From: Nicotiana tabacum
Lineage: Eukaryota; Streptophyta; Magnoliopsida; Solanales; Solanaceae
Length of the DNA: 64,000 nt
Direction of reading: 5' to 3'
Assembly (NCBI RefSeq): GCF_000715075.1
Contig: NC_134097.1
Coordinates: forward strand, 70,031,190 to 70,095,189
In this document: one piece after another, positions 35,414 through 48,037 of the stretch
How the letters are laid out: the number at the start of each line of letters is the position of its first letter
Numbering within the stretch: the stretch's first letter is position 1
Made by a program: the position numbers and the translations under genes
Notes under the pieces: generated by a model
The model's database searches: none
The model's input: the letters and a program-made list of their open reading frames with translations, nothing else
What the model was told of the DNA's origin: nothing

Positions 35414-36136
35414 ACAAATAAACGATAAATAATTATAAAATATTTTTTGAATTTTCAATTTCATAATAAAACAAACTTGATTACAAAAGTTTAAAAACTA
35501 ACAATACTAACAGATTTTGACAAAAGACAACAAACGGTCTCGAAAATCAAATAACCCGCATACTCTAAAAATATTATAAACTCAAAACAAAAGGCCAGCT
35601 CCCTTTCTCCGTTTGACAAATGCAACCAAACGGTGTTTTTTGCAAATGTGGCCCCTGGCAAACTTCACATGAATTTTGAGGCCGGGGAGGATTATTTTGA
35701 CACTTTACAAACTTGTCCATTCTTTTACGAAAATAACCTTTCGACAACTGAAAGATACTCTAAGGCTATTTCGGCAAGAACGGTTTAAGACGCGGCCGAA
35801 GCTGGCTCGGCTTATTATGACAAAATTCAAACGGTATTCACCTGACCGCTGACTCTTTGTTTTTTTTCTTTTTCAAATTACAATAAAAACCTAGTGTTGC
35901 AATCACGGCCCTTCAGCGCTTCGGGAACGAAGATTTTTTAAGGCTGTGTGGGTCAACTGGACCAAAATCCTAAACATGACCCAAAAGTGGCTGTTTATGC
36001 AAAGTCAGCCTTCCGGCGTCCCCTTCGGGAACATTCGGCTATGTCTTGATAAAACAACGTCACCCGACTTCTTAGAAATTTGACATATATATTTTTGTTA
36101 TTTATTTATTTTTGGCTTTTTTAGCAAAATGGGGGT
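35414..36136 (-). other. Leader between modules A and B without ORF1 (element 2)
   Basis: About 720 bases. The part 35600-36060 matches the element 3 leader at 48890-49110 ('cacatgaattttgaggccgggagg' type sequence). The ORF1 coding region found there in element 3 (49215-51280) is missing. Confidence 0.6.
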
Positions 36137-36200
36137 TGGACCCGATGAGGGTTGCCTACGTATCTCACATCCGGTGAGAATCAAACCCGTGTAGTTCGGG
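36137..36200 (-). other. Hairpin module, position A (after PBS), element 2
   Basis: Plus strand: GACCCGATG, GCCTACGTA, tip TCTCAC (36163-36168) with GTGAGA (36174-36179) and loop ATCCG, then ATCAAACCC and GTAGTTCGGG. A perfect 6-bp tip. Confidence 0.83.
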
Positions 36201-36534
36201 CAAATAAACTATTTTTGAGAAGACCCTTTTCCATTTTCTATATTTTTTTTTAAACAAACAAACAAACTATTATTTTTCATTCATAACAAACTATCAAACT
36301 AACAAAAAATATAAAACATTCCTTTTTTTTTTCAAAATTTCGGCAGAGTTTCAACACTACTTGGACATTGATTTTTTTTTCTAAAAATAAGTAGTTATAT
36401 CTCTACACTGTTATTTTCTCCTCTTTTTCACGATTTTTTTTAATCTGTGGAAAATGATGAAAACATACGAAAATCTTTTGAATTTTCATGCTTTGTTTTT
36501 ATATGTATTTTTATTTTTTATATTTATTATTATT

Positions 36535-36835
36535 TTCAAAAATGTGGCATGGTAAACATAAGGATTTCCAAGACATCTTGGATTTCGCAAATGTTCCCCA
36601 CGCGCTTTTCCCAACATGTGAAGCATGGGGGACATAGGGAATTCCAAGACTTCTTGGAATCCACAAATGTTCCCCATGTGTTTTCCCAAAAAATGAAGCA
36701 TGGGGAACATAGAGGATTCCAAGACTTCTTGGATTCCACAAATGTTCCCCATGTGCTTTTCCCAAAAATGAAGCGTGGGGGACATGTGGAATACCAAGGC
36801 TTCTTGAATTCCACAATGTTCACCATGTGCTTAAT
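36535..36835 (-). repeat. Palindromic tandem array, about four units of 75 bp (element 2)
   Basis: Each unit has two inverted repeats. One is TTCCAAGA-CT-TCTTGGA (near 36640 and 36716). The other is GTTCCCCATG paired with CATGGGGAAC across a short A-rich loop (36670-36710). The open frames on both strands (36447-36884 plus; 36486-36871 minus) come from the repeats. Confidence 0.85.
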
Positions 36836-37481
36836 TAACATAATAGCATGCTTATCTAAAAAATCGTGCAACTTTCTTATTTAACGTGATCAGCATGATA
36901 AGGAGTGCCATTTGTCCTCAACTATCATTGGTTCGCCAAATGACCCATTCACCCTTGAATAAACACAACATGTAGCACATAGGATGCCAAAAGATGGTCC
37001 ATTATTTTCAGGTTGCTTGTCCTAGACGGACCCAACCCCTGTGTTGAGTCCTCTAAGTCAAATGCAACGTGATGCAAATAAACGCTCCTACTAGGGATCC
37101 GGCATGAAGTCACGTTATTCTATGTTCAAAACCTGGGTCGGTGTTCTAGACAGTGTACCCAAGCGGACAACTCGAGTTGAGGAAGAAGCTCCTTTCCGGG
37201 AACCAAAAGGCCAGCCGGCTTAGAAACTTCCCGAGCCTCTTTTATTTAGGGTATGACACTAACAGAATAGGGAGTCTCAACCAGTAAGCACATCCCCGGA
37301 GGTAAGAAGAGAAAAGTTTCGGCACAGTTTATATACAATTCAAATAATATCAAAGCGGTAAAAGCAACATTTAGCACATTGAGCCCACACATTTAATAAA
37401 ATCAGATAATAAATAAAGCCAAATAATAACAATTATTCTAAGCTCGAATTTCTAACCCTGAACCAGTGGTTCTGGGTCTCA

Positions 37482-37499
37482 TCCCCAGCAGAGTCGCCA
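37482..37499 (-). other. Element 2 primer binding site
   Basis: In sense TGGCGACTCTGCTGGGGA, four bases from the LTR end (GTGTGACA, then GCTC). Element 3 has the same site with one change. Confidence 0.85.
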
Positions 37500-37503
37500 G
37501 AGC

Positions 37504-40103
37504 TGTCACACCTCCTTTTTCCGCACCCGAGGGGCATAGGGAGTTTTTTCCAATTAAAGGACAATCGAAACGGGATTGGTTTAATTATTTCAGAGTCGCC
37601 ACTTGGGAGATTTAGGGTGTCCCAAGTCACCAATTTTAATCCCGAATCGAGGAAAAGAATGACTCTATATTACAGTCTGCGTACCAGAAATCCGGATAAG
37701 GAATTCTGTTAACCCGGGAGAAGGTGTTTGGCATTCCCGAGTTCCGTAGTTCTAGCACGGTCGCTCAACTGTTATATTTGGCTTATTTATCTGATTTTAA
37801 ATACAATATGAACTTATGTGCAAATTTTATCTTTCAACCGCTTTTATCATTTACTGTTATTTTTATCAAGAATTGCAACGTTATAAAAATGTATCTCGAA
37901 CCACGTTACAATCAATGTACCCGTGGTCATCGACACACTTTGACTCCGTTGAGATTTGGATTTGGGTCACATCAATGTACACCCGAGTTTAAGGAGATAA
38001 CATTATTAAATACGCGCCTAAAGCAACTAGCGCATTATTATTTTGGGGTAGGGCCGTGAAATTTGCTAAACGGCCCGTCCCGGAATCTATGTATTTAATA
38101 CATATATTTTGTGAGGGCCCCATAATTTGTCCCTTTTATTTGGCGAGGCTCGTCTCATTTTATTTTTTATTTTTTTTATTTTTAGAGGGAATACCATTTT
38201 TATGCCTTTAACAATACTAAACCCTACAGCCTCTCTACAACTAATATCCTATAACTTGTTAGAAAATTTAATAAAGGGAGTTTAGCGAATGAGTGTTTTG
38301 GGAGTAGTAACAGCATGCACTAATAATAATTTTTGTCCGAATGACCTAAGCAAAAGGAAGGGCGAACAGATTAACGTCAAACTTGTGTTATAGAACAACT
38401 AATCCAACTTAATTAAATGACATCAAATAAACAAGAATAACATAACATAAAAATGAAGCAAAATGCATACAGTGAAACATGGGCAGAAAATTACCATACC
38501 AATTTCTATATTGCATTTTTGAACATTCCGTAACATTTCCTTGTCTAATGCTTGAAGTTTACTAACCTGAACAAACAGAGACGGATAGAGCCACGGACCA
38601 GCCCTCAACATTGACCTCTACGGATAACCTCGACCGGGAAACCATAGAAAAGGTTATCAAAGCTCGGACGGAATAGCTCGCGCCAGAAACTCGAACACGA
38701 ACGGACTAAAAATGAGTCATGGCTACAACTGACTTTTCCAGGCGGTCATTTGGGCGTGAGGGGGCTGAACGGAACAGCAGCGATGGCCGGATTTAATGGA
38801 GGATCGTCGGGCTGGGTTTTTTTTGGGTTACGACGAAGGAGAAGAAATGGCCGTGGGCTGGTGGTTTGGATGTAGTGTCGACGGGCAGTGATGGGTGAGG
38901 CAGGAGGCAGAAGCAGCGACGGGTGGTGGCGAGCGTGCTGGGCGTCACTTGTGGTCGACGGGCAGTGGACGATGGGCCATGACGACGAAGGCTAAGACGC
39001 GCAGCGACAGCTGCTCAGAAATGCAGCCACAGCTGCTTGGCACGCAGCAACAGCTGCTCGTTGGACTGAAAATGGTGAAGCCGCTACGGTCGGGGCTGTC
39101 CGGTGGTATTCGCGGGTGAGTGACAGTAGGGTTGTTGGTGGTGGTTTCGGGGTGTTGATGGATGTGGTGTTTGGGTGATGGCGTTTGGACGTGGAGGTGA
39201 CGGGTTGTTTGGTTGTCGTCTGGAAAATGACGACGAGGGGGGGGCTGGTTGCTCGGTGATGAAGAACGTGAGGCAGTAGGGGGCTCGTAGGGTTTTGGTT
39301 CTTCTTCCTTGGAAGAAGAAGATGAACAGTGGGTTTTTTCCTCCCAAAAATCTGTCCGTTTCCAAATTGTTTCCAAAGTCCTCCTTCCAAATGTTTTTGC
39401 CCGTGCATTTGTAAACTTCTGCCAAGAAAAATGAGCCCCACACGTGGTGGGGTTCGAGACTTGTGTCCCCCACGCGTGGTGGGGTTCCCCGTGTATCGTG
39501 TTTCGTCCGTGTTCCCCACGCGTGTCCCCTCACGTGTGGTGGACTCGGATTATTATCGGCTAGGTCCGAAATTAGGCCTAAAACCAGGTAGTTTGAACCT
39601 GAATATTATTCTTTTGCCCGGACCCGAGAAATAGGAATACGACGTTGCTCAACTAGTCCTATGTAAGCAAAATAACTAACAAAAATAAGACTAATATTTA
39701 AACAAAACTATATCTTTTTAAGTATATTTTTCAAGATTTAAAATAGCTACAAAATATTAATAAAACTATTTTTTTGTAATTTTCGTTTTTATATAAGGAT
39801 AAAATATAAAGTAATATTTTTTTGTATTTTTCAAAAATTAAAATGACTACAAAACATTAATAGAACTATATTTTTGGTTATTTTCGAAATTATATAAAGT
39901 ACAAAAATAAAGTGCAATTTTTGTATTTTTTCAAGTTTATGAGAAATACATAAACTAAAATTTTTATATATATTTTTTGTAATTTTTCTTTTTGCAACGA
40001 AATAAAGTAAAAATAGTGAAAATGGCTATATTAGACCCAATTTCACATATTCACGCTAAAAATGTGAAAATTCTCGGGGAGGGTCAAAAATCAGGTGTCT
40101 ACA
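37504..40103 (-). repeat. Element 2 right LTR (5' LTR)
   Basis: Near-identical to 26611-29211 over its full length with scattered substitutions (for example at 37561, 37728 and 38084). The right flank TGTGT (40104-40108) is the target duplication. Confidence 0.92.
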
Positions 40104-40814
40104 TGTGTTGGGAAGTTATTCATGGGAGTGGGGAGAATTATGTTCTCCGGTAGTGTTGTAGAAAGTGAGAGATAGGCATTGTTGTGATTTGTAGAAGTAT
40201 GTTGGGAATTTGAAGCACTGGAGATATGCGGGCAATTTGATGATTGCAAATCTTTGGCTTAGGATATGTTGTGCATAGCTGGAGTGGTAGCTTGTGAAGG
40301 AGGATTAGAGGGGATTGGTGGGTTATCATGCATGGCCACTTGGTGCAAGGGTTGTGCCTATTGTATGGCCTCATCAGGCATTGCTAGCACACTGTTTTCA
40401 TGCTTAGAAGGGAAAAAAATATTACCTTCTAGAGATTTGGTTACGTAAGGGTCAGTTAGAACTAGGGTTAGTAGTAGGGTTGGCATTAGTTTTCCTCGAG
40501 ACTAATGAAGTGTGTTGTGTGGGAATGATGGTATTACTGTTGGTTTCAAGCTCCATACTATCAGAATAGTTAGAATCATTAGGAATATAACTATCTTGTG
40601 GCGGAAGAAAAGAGAATTTATTATTAGCTAGGATGGGGTTGTTAGTAATAAGGTTTTCACAAACGTTACTAACCACATTATTAAGGAATTTTTGGGGCTA
40701 CCAGAGTCCTAGGGGTTAGCTTCCTGGGTTAGGTTGGGGGTAGGAAACAGAATTAATCAAATATTTTGATTTATAAATAAACTTTTGGGTGTTGAGGTAC
40801 TTACCTGTTGCAAC
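40104..40814 (-). mobile_element. LINE 2, 5' portion (right of element 2)
   Basis: Continues the minus-strand LINE beyond element 2. The frames 40676 to 40452 and 40374 to 40138 are Ser/Thr/Asn/Pro-rich without a domain, fitting the ORF1 tail of plant LINEs. The LINE start is not present: the sequence changes at 40815 to an LTR. Confidence 0.6.
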
Positions 40815-43800
40815 TGTTGATACCTAATTTTTTCCCAAAATATTTTAAAATTGCATATATACCTGCAAAATCATGCATTAATATCAATTGGTATTTTTCC
40901 ACAATTCTTATATATTTTTATTAATTTATCGAGCATTTTATTTCCAATAAGTAATTACAGAATTGCATCACATGTGATTTCAAAAGCATTTCTTGATTTA
41001 ATTTATTATTTATGGTCATATTTAAACCAAATTATTCCATAATTAGCCAAATTGAAATCCTTTTGGCTATAATTGCAATAACTTTGCCATTATAGCCCAA
41101 GCATATAATTTTGTACTATTCTTACCAAAACAAAGTCATTTGTATTTTTAAAATACTAAATAATCTCTTAAAATTATTTTTCTACGCATGAAATTTATTT
41201 TTTGTAATTATTAGCTATTTTACAAATTATTTTAATTAATTTAATTGGGTATTTAACTAATAGCCTATTGCATTTCAATTCTAGCCTAAATTTAACCAGT
41301 CCCAAACCTAATTAAATCAGCCCAATCCACTATCCTACCCGACCAAATTTTCGTTTAATCTGGACCGTTGATCAATTTTGATCAAAGAACCAGATCCGTT
41401 CTTAGCATAATTAACCTAAAATGACTACCCCCAAACCCTCATTCTCATCCTCTCATTTGCTCTCATTCTCTCCGCCGTTACATCTCTCATCTCTCTCAAA
41501 ATCCTTTCCACTAAACCTAGCTCCTACTCGCCGGCTGTTGGTTCGCCGGTAACCATGGTGGTCTCACCACCATCCCTAGCCCCATGGCTCTCTTCCTATG
41601 CCATTTGTTGCTGCCTTGAGGCCCTCAAGGGAACCAGAAGGCAGTTAACTCACCTCCCATGGTTTCTATGCCGTTCTTAGGCTACCCTTGACCGTCTGAG
41701 TAAGATCTTTATATTTTTTGGCTAGATCCATGGCTTCTAAGCCAGAATCTATTTATCTCTGGGTTATCTCTCTCGTAAACCCTAACTCATCTCTTGACCC
41801 TTCATATCTACCATAGATCTGGGTATATTTTAAGTTATTCTTGCTGTTTCCATGATAATCTCTCCGATTTTTCGAAAATGTCTCTTCGTCTTCAAACTAG
41901 GGTTCGTAACCCCTTTTCAAAACGCTTTTTCTTCTGATTGTTTGTATCAATCTATGATTTTTACTATGTTTAAACAGTTTATTTAAGTTTTTCTTTTTAT
42001 CTTATTTATTATGTTCAAAACATTAATTCTTGGTCTTAATCATGGATTCTGAGAGTCATCCTTGTTTATTTGTTCGTTTAATTTGTTCGCATGTCTGTTA
42101 TTCATGAATATGTTCTATGTTTATATGATTTTTACAGTATTATGCTCATTAGGATTTCTGAGTTTGTTTTTTCCGCCTATACTATGTTTGTTCTGTTTAT
42201 TAACATAAATTTGTCTCAATTCCTCTAATTAGTACTATTTTTTTCTAGTTGAATTCCTGACTTTACGTGATATTTACTTTACTATGCTTATTAGGGTTTC
42301 TTATTTTTATTCCTTCTTGCCTATACTGTGATTATTTCGTGTATTTCACAGCAATTTGTGTTAATCCCCTTAATCATTACTACTCCTGTTTGAATCCCTA
42401 ATTTTTTGTAATGGATACCTTTCACTAATCTCTTGTGATGATTTCCTTACTGATTTTCAACCTCTAAATATCTTCTTGCCTTATTTTATGGCCAATTATG
42501 CTGCCAAGTTGATTCTTAGACATTTTCCTTAATTAGAATTTGTCGAACCTAGCCTCTATTACATGCTCTATACTATGCTTATTTCCTTATATGTTGTATT
42601 CCAGTCTCATATGATCTCCTTCCTTAACACACACAGACACGAACACATTTGGTTCAAAACTCTCTCTCACACACACTAAAAGCTCTCTTCCCTCTTTTGT
42701 TATTACTTACTACTGTTCTAAGTTAGCCGGCTACAAGCCAAGGGCTCTCATATTCTTCACTTTTTGCTTGCTGTGACTTTGCTGGTATGTCCTGATTTCA
42801 ATTCAAGTTCCATAACCAATATGTTTCTTTTATTACTTAAATTCCTCTTGTTTCTAGTTTGTTTTTACTTGTGGTTCTGTTGTTCAACTTGCAACTAATA
42901 TGTTTACTTCATTGCTTCATCAGCATGCTCCTAAATGTGTCCCCTCCCTTAGACTCAGCATGTTTATGAAGTGTTATCCCCCTTCTAGTGTACACCAATA
43001 TGACTCTCCTTTACTAATGTTCTATGTAAAGTAGTTGGCTATCTATAAGTGACCTGATTCTGTATTAATTCTGTGGTTCCTTAACCCTTTATCATGCTGC
43101 TGATTTTGTACTTAAGTTCTCCTATAACTATGTGTTTACCTTGTGACCTATGTGTCCCCAAATCCCTTAACCCCCTGTTTGTGGTTGCTGAACCTGCTTT
43201 GGTTCTATGATCTCTGGCTGTGTATAAACCTGTTTTGGGGGTGCTGTGTTTGGACTGTTGTTTACTACTCCACTCTCTTTTCAAAACTGTCTCTGATGTC
43301 TTTTACAAAACTATTTCAAACAAGTCCCTTTCCAAACTGTTTCCCTACTTAAATCTTTTCAAGCACTCCACATCTACTCTTAGGTTTTAAGTTCTGCCCT
43401 TCTAATGTGTGACTGCTTAGGGATCCCTGTGAGATCCCTCTAAACTTTGATACATTAGAGCTAGCCCTTCCACACTGCACTTACTCAACAATGACTATAA
43501 AATCTGGATGTGAGCATTGCCCAGGATCCCTTGAGGTCCTTAGGTAACTCTGACACGCCCGAATAATATGAAAGGCTATGAGGCAATCCGGCATTGGAAA
43601 TTTTCGAAATCTGGGCCTATTGGTAGGCTCCCTATAGAGTAACTTCTTATTTTTCTTATATACTTATGTAATTCATTCGATATTGGCCTGTAATAATTTG
43701 TAAACGAATATTGGGGTTTGGATAGTTAAAATGGAAGGGTAGCTATGCATGTTATAGATATAAAAAAGGTTAGAAACCATGCTTTAGGTCTATATTTCCT

Positions 43801-44399
43801 GTATGTGCAATAGAATCCATGCTCAAAAACATATCATGCATTAGAAACCATACTCTTAGGGCTCATGTATACTGTTTCAGCATCTCATTTTTGACATTCT
43901 TATCACTCAGAAATTCTGTTTTAGGATAAAGGGGCATTAAAAACAAAGTTTTCTACTCTTGCACACTTGACATCATGCTCTATAATGTCGTAACCTTTCT
44001 ATGCATTTATAAATCTTGTTATAGGAAATTCTGCAATCATGCCGTGCATATTAGAAATCCTGCTTTAGGAATTCTGCATATAAATCACTCTACATTTATA
44101 CGAGCATATTAGATGCCATGCTTTAAGATCTCATTTGTACTTGCTCAGTCACACCTAGAGTAAACTACTGATTACAGAAGAGGTAAAAATAGCTTCACAT
44201 TCGATTATTCTGTTTAAAATAAGCTGGTATTAATCCATGCATTTTTATAACACTTAGAACCGAATGTTTTTAGGTAAAATAACTCCTTCTTTGTTCTAAT
44301 GGTTCTGGTAACAATTGTGCATTATCCTACACCTAGACAAGCCTTAGGTAATCCAATTTCTCCTAAGATTGGAAACTGCCCCTTTATGTGTACTACTTG
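40815..44399 (+). repeat. 5' portion of a family D LTR, interrupted by element 3
   Basis: Starts TGTTGATACCTAATTTTTTC, a typical LTR start, and runs 3.6 kb without coding potential. A CT-rich patch with 'ctctcattctctccgccg' (41450-41530) resembles the leader-like region of Tat/Ogre LTRs. It ends abruptly at the start of element 3, and the missing 3' part should lie beyond 64000. The last 150 bases resemble 1-300 of this window. Small open frames here have no domain. Confidence 0.6.
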
Positions 44400-47300
44400 T
44401 GAGCACGTGATTTTTGTCCTCTATGAATTACTCCCACAAATTCAAAACAAAATAAATTTTCCCATTATTTGCAATTTCGTAGATTTTTGTAGCATTTTTC
44501 GTTAATTGTTTACATTTGTCTGTGCATGTTTATTTTATTTAATTCATGAAAATATAAAAATACACTGCGTTTGCATTTAGGATCTAATTTTGCATTCTTG
44601 AATTAATTAGTAATTTAGTGTTTTATAAAAATGGAAAAATCACAAAAAAAAACTTATTTTTGCATTTTTAATTTTTAGTTTCGAATTTTGGTAGTTTTTC
44701 TTTAATTTGGTATTTAATTAGTTGTGGTAATTATTATTTAGAGTTAGTTAATTTAATTTGATAGGATAATTTGGATTAGGAGTTAAATTAAGTTTTACTT
44801 TATTTTTTGTTTTGTCTTTAAAAAGGGAAAAAGAGGGATTAAAAAAGATTTATTAAAGGGAAAAAGAAAAGGAAAACAAAATTGTTCAAGGGGGTAGTTT
44901 AATTGGGTTGGGGATTTCAATCAAGCCCAAATCAGGGCTGAGCCCAAGTAGTATTATCACCCGCCCAGCCCAAATTATCCCATTTACCCGCCCGGATGCC
45001 CTTAAACCCTACCCATCTACACAAAAATACACGGACAGTCATACAAAGACCGAAGACCTAAATCCCTAACTCAAACGCGCACTGTTCCTCTTCTCCAAAT
45101 CGAATCCAGCCCTATTTCAGCCCAAATCCTTGGCGAGTGACTCCACATCCATAACCACGCGTTCTTCCTTCTCTCCTCATCACCATTTCTAACGGTTTCT
45201 GACACCGAGGATTCTCCTTCCTTTCACTCGCTCGATTTTGAGATAAGGCACGCGATTGGAAGGTCCTAGGGACGATTCGTTGGATGAGTGTGAGGCATTG
45301 GATTGATTTTGTTCAATCCGAGCCCCACATTCATCAGGGGTTCGTTTTTATAAGGGATCAGATCCGATTTTGAAGAGGAGGTAGATTTTGAGAGGAAATT
45401 AGGGTTCTAGAGAATAGTCTTCTTCTTCTCTATCGTTCACCTTCATTCTTAGTTTAATTTCAGAAAAGAAAAATACAAAAAAAACATGTTTAGTGTTCTG
45501 TGATTCCGTTTTCTTTAATTATTATATAAATTTCGAAATACATAGGTTCTGTCTTTTTATTTCAATCTGGATTTTATTAAAAATGGAGTTCGATTGAGTT
45601 CGAGAGTCGGGGTTGATTCGAGTCCGTCGCACTTGCTGCTAAGGCTCAGATTTCAGTATTTGATTTTCCTTTTGAGCTTGTTGCTTAGCTTTCTGCTGTT
45701 TGTACCACATTCGAACATCAAGGATAATCGAAATTTCGATTTTCAGGTTCCTCTCTTATCCTTTACTGCTGTCATGTGAATCTAAATGATAAATGTTGAG
45801 TCAATCTAATTAGTGTATATTTGAGATGTGGTTTGAATGAGTATATGTTGGATTGTCCCTTAAATGTAGATTTGCTTGGTTTAGTACGAGTTGATTAAGA
45901 GCTGACTGATTTGTGATTGCTAAGCAAATCGTAAAGCAGCGATATATCCTGTTGGCTGTTGTTGTGAGTTTTCTTTTGGCTCGATTTGCAGTTTGAGCAC
46001 GAGATGAATGCTGGAACTCTGATGTTCTGTGATTTTGTTAGCTTAGCTTAATCCATCTAGTTTTCTGAAATCGGCGAGAAGAGGGCCGTAGGATTTTAGC
46101 CGTTGATTTTCGTTTCTTCATGTTCTGTTTTGGAAGCTTTTCCATATAAATCGCAAGTTCTTTCAGTTTTCCTCGAACTTGATATTTCTCTGAGAATGCT
46201 AAGCCAGTGGTCATGTTTAGAGATCATGTTCAGTGATAGTTTTTATATGTCATTTGTTCCTTTGCTATGGTTGAAACTGATATTCAACAGAGTTATATCC
46301 GTAGACTGATTTTGATTGGTTCTCACACAATTGTGCACGTCATGTCTTTTAAAGTTTTAAATCAAACTCATTCAAGACATAGTTGTAGGAATATTGACAT
46401 GAGGGGGCGGATAATAAACTAAGTTTTGCAGGCTTTGAGAATTCCTGCTAATGGTTAAGTTGGCCTACTAAAATCCATCATGGGATAGTCAATTTTTTTA
46501 CTCTGTTTGTTTGTTTTTCTCAAAGTTCAGTCAAATGCTTCGTCTAGCTTTCCTCTTACGCAGCTTCCACTATTTCAATATGTGTTCAGTCCCTTATGCT
46601 TTGAAATTTGGATTAAGTCTTTAATTTTGGTCACCTGGTAGTTCGATTAGTTTAGATGTTAGGGGGTCGCTCGACCAAGTTATTTGGAATGAGAACATTT
46701 TCATGTTTCCAGTTTTTTTTTTGGATTTCAATGGTTTAGGTTGTTTTTCTTGAATACTGAAAGGTATTGTATATGGTAAAATAAGAGTTTCTCTTAGTTT
46801 TGGGTAAGTTTGCTACATTTGCATAAAAGTGGAAGTGGATAGCAAAAGAGACATAACGAAATCTAAAGCTTCAGGGATTTCCATCGTCCCTAAAGCTTCA
46901 CATCCTTCTTACTGATAAAAGCAAGTACATGAGCTTAGCATATTTAAATAGTATGGAAGCAACTTTATATGGAAAAACACTTGTCTTCATTAGTGTCACA
47001 GCATCTTGAATGTCAAATCCTACAAAAGAATTGGTGCCAACATACTACTCCAAGCTCAACAGAATGCATTTTTGCTTGCATATTGTCCTTTCGCGTCCTC
47101 GTGTGAGAGTAAAATCTTACCCAAGAAAGATTTGAAGAGAGATTTAGTACTCTCATCAGAGTTACCAAAAACAATTCCAGAACACGCTAGATGGCTTTAA
47201 GCGCATTCCCGAGCAAGTCAAATTATTGTGATCGTGTACACGATCGCGTGATACGATTACTATTTAAAAAAAAAAAATAATTCGGAGTATGCGTTCGCGC

Positions 47301-48015
47301 AACTTCGAACAAATTCTCTTAGTATTGACATTGTTTTAATAGGTCACTAATTAAATTTAGTTCATATAGCCCGAGGTGTACCACCCACAATTTAATCATC
47401 CATGGCTTTCGTACTAATCTTATGACTTAGAATATAAAAATGACATTTGCTCGTAGTTGCTCTAGACCTGTTTAATATACTATCATGATTGTGGACACGT
47501 TCGCGTGACATGATTGTGATTTCTAAAAACAAAACCGGAGTATGCGTTCGCGCAACTTCGGCCAAATTTTCTTAATAATGATAAAGCGTTATTAATTGTC
47601 GACACATTTGCGTGACATGATTTTTGACGCGCCAAAAAATGGGTACACGTACGCGTGAACCGTTTTCAAGATAATTTTCTTAATTTAAAAGCATTAAGAG
47701 GTGAAAGCACATAGGTTCCAAAATAAGTAAGTAAACAAAGCGACTTTGCTAGAACCGCGGAACTCGGGAGTGCCTAACACCTTCTCCCAGGTTAATAGAA
47801 TTCCTTACCCGAATTTTTGTGTTCGCAGACCGTAAATAGAGTCAAAGTTCCTCGATTCGGGATTTTAAACCGGTGACTTGGGACACCATAAATTATCCCA
47901 AGTGGCGACTTTGAACTTAATAAATAAATAATCCCGTTTCGATTGTCACCTTAAGTTGGAAAAAACTCCCTACATACCCCTTTACGTGGGATGTAGGAAA
48001 AAAGGAGGTGTGACA
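44400..48015 (+). repeat. Element 3 5' LTR
   Basis: Starts TGAGCACGTGATTTTT and ends GGAGGTGTGACA, 3616 bp. The first 1.5 kb is repeated at 62473-64000 with few differences. The last 260 bases are shared in order and largely in sequence with the LTR ends of elements 1 and 2. A candidate TATA-like TTTTTATAAGG lies at about 45345, but the start site is not established. Frames within it (45594-46309, 47006-47200) have no domain. Confidence 0.92.
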
Positions 48016-48019
48016 GCTA

Positions 48020-48037
48020 TGGCGATTCTGCTGGGGA
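48020..48037 (+). other. Element 3 primer binding site
   Basis: TGGCGATTCTGCTGGGGA, four bases after the LTR end. It differs from the element 2 site by one C-to-T change. A tRNA-Arg primer is expected for Ogre elements, not verified here. Confidence 0.85.

Larger units (their letters stand above)
26611..40103 (-). mobile_element. Element 2: Tat/Ogre-type non-autonomous retrotransposon lacking ORF1, gag and pol
   Basis: LTRs of 2601 and 2600 bp enclose an 8.3-kb interior with a well kept PBS and PPT, bordered by a perfect TGTGT duplication. In sense the interior has a hairpin array, module A, a short leader, module B, a purine tract, a small remnant joining the gag end to the integrase end, module C, hairpin repeats, a spacer, three different tandem arrays, module D and the PPT. 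All coding domains are deleted, so it needs enzymes in trans. The LTRs differ only at scattered sites (about 1-2% by eye), so this is one of the younger insertions here. Confidence 0.92.

Noticed and set aside
47006..47200. Small frame with protein-like composition in the element 3 LTR
   Set aside because: Inside the LTR with no recognisable domain; the matching part of the 3' LTR lies outside the window, so no test was possible.
44400..48015. Hammerhead ribozyme (retrozyme-like) in the LTRs
   Set aside because: I looked for the CTGATGA...GAAAC core on both strands of the LTRs by eye and found no convincing pair of motifs.
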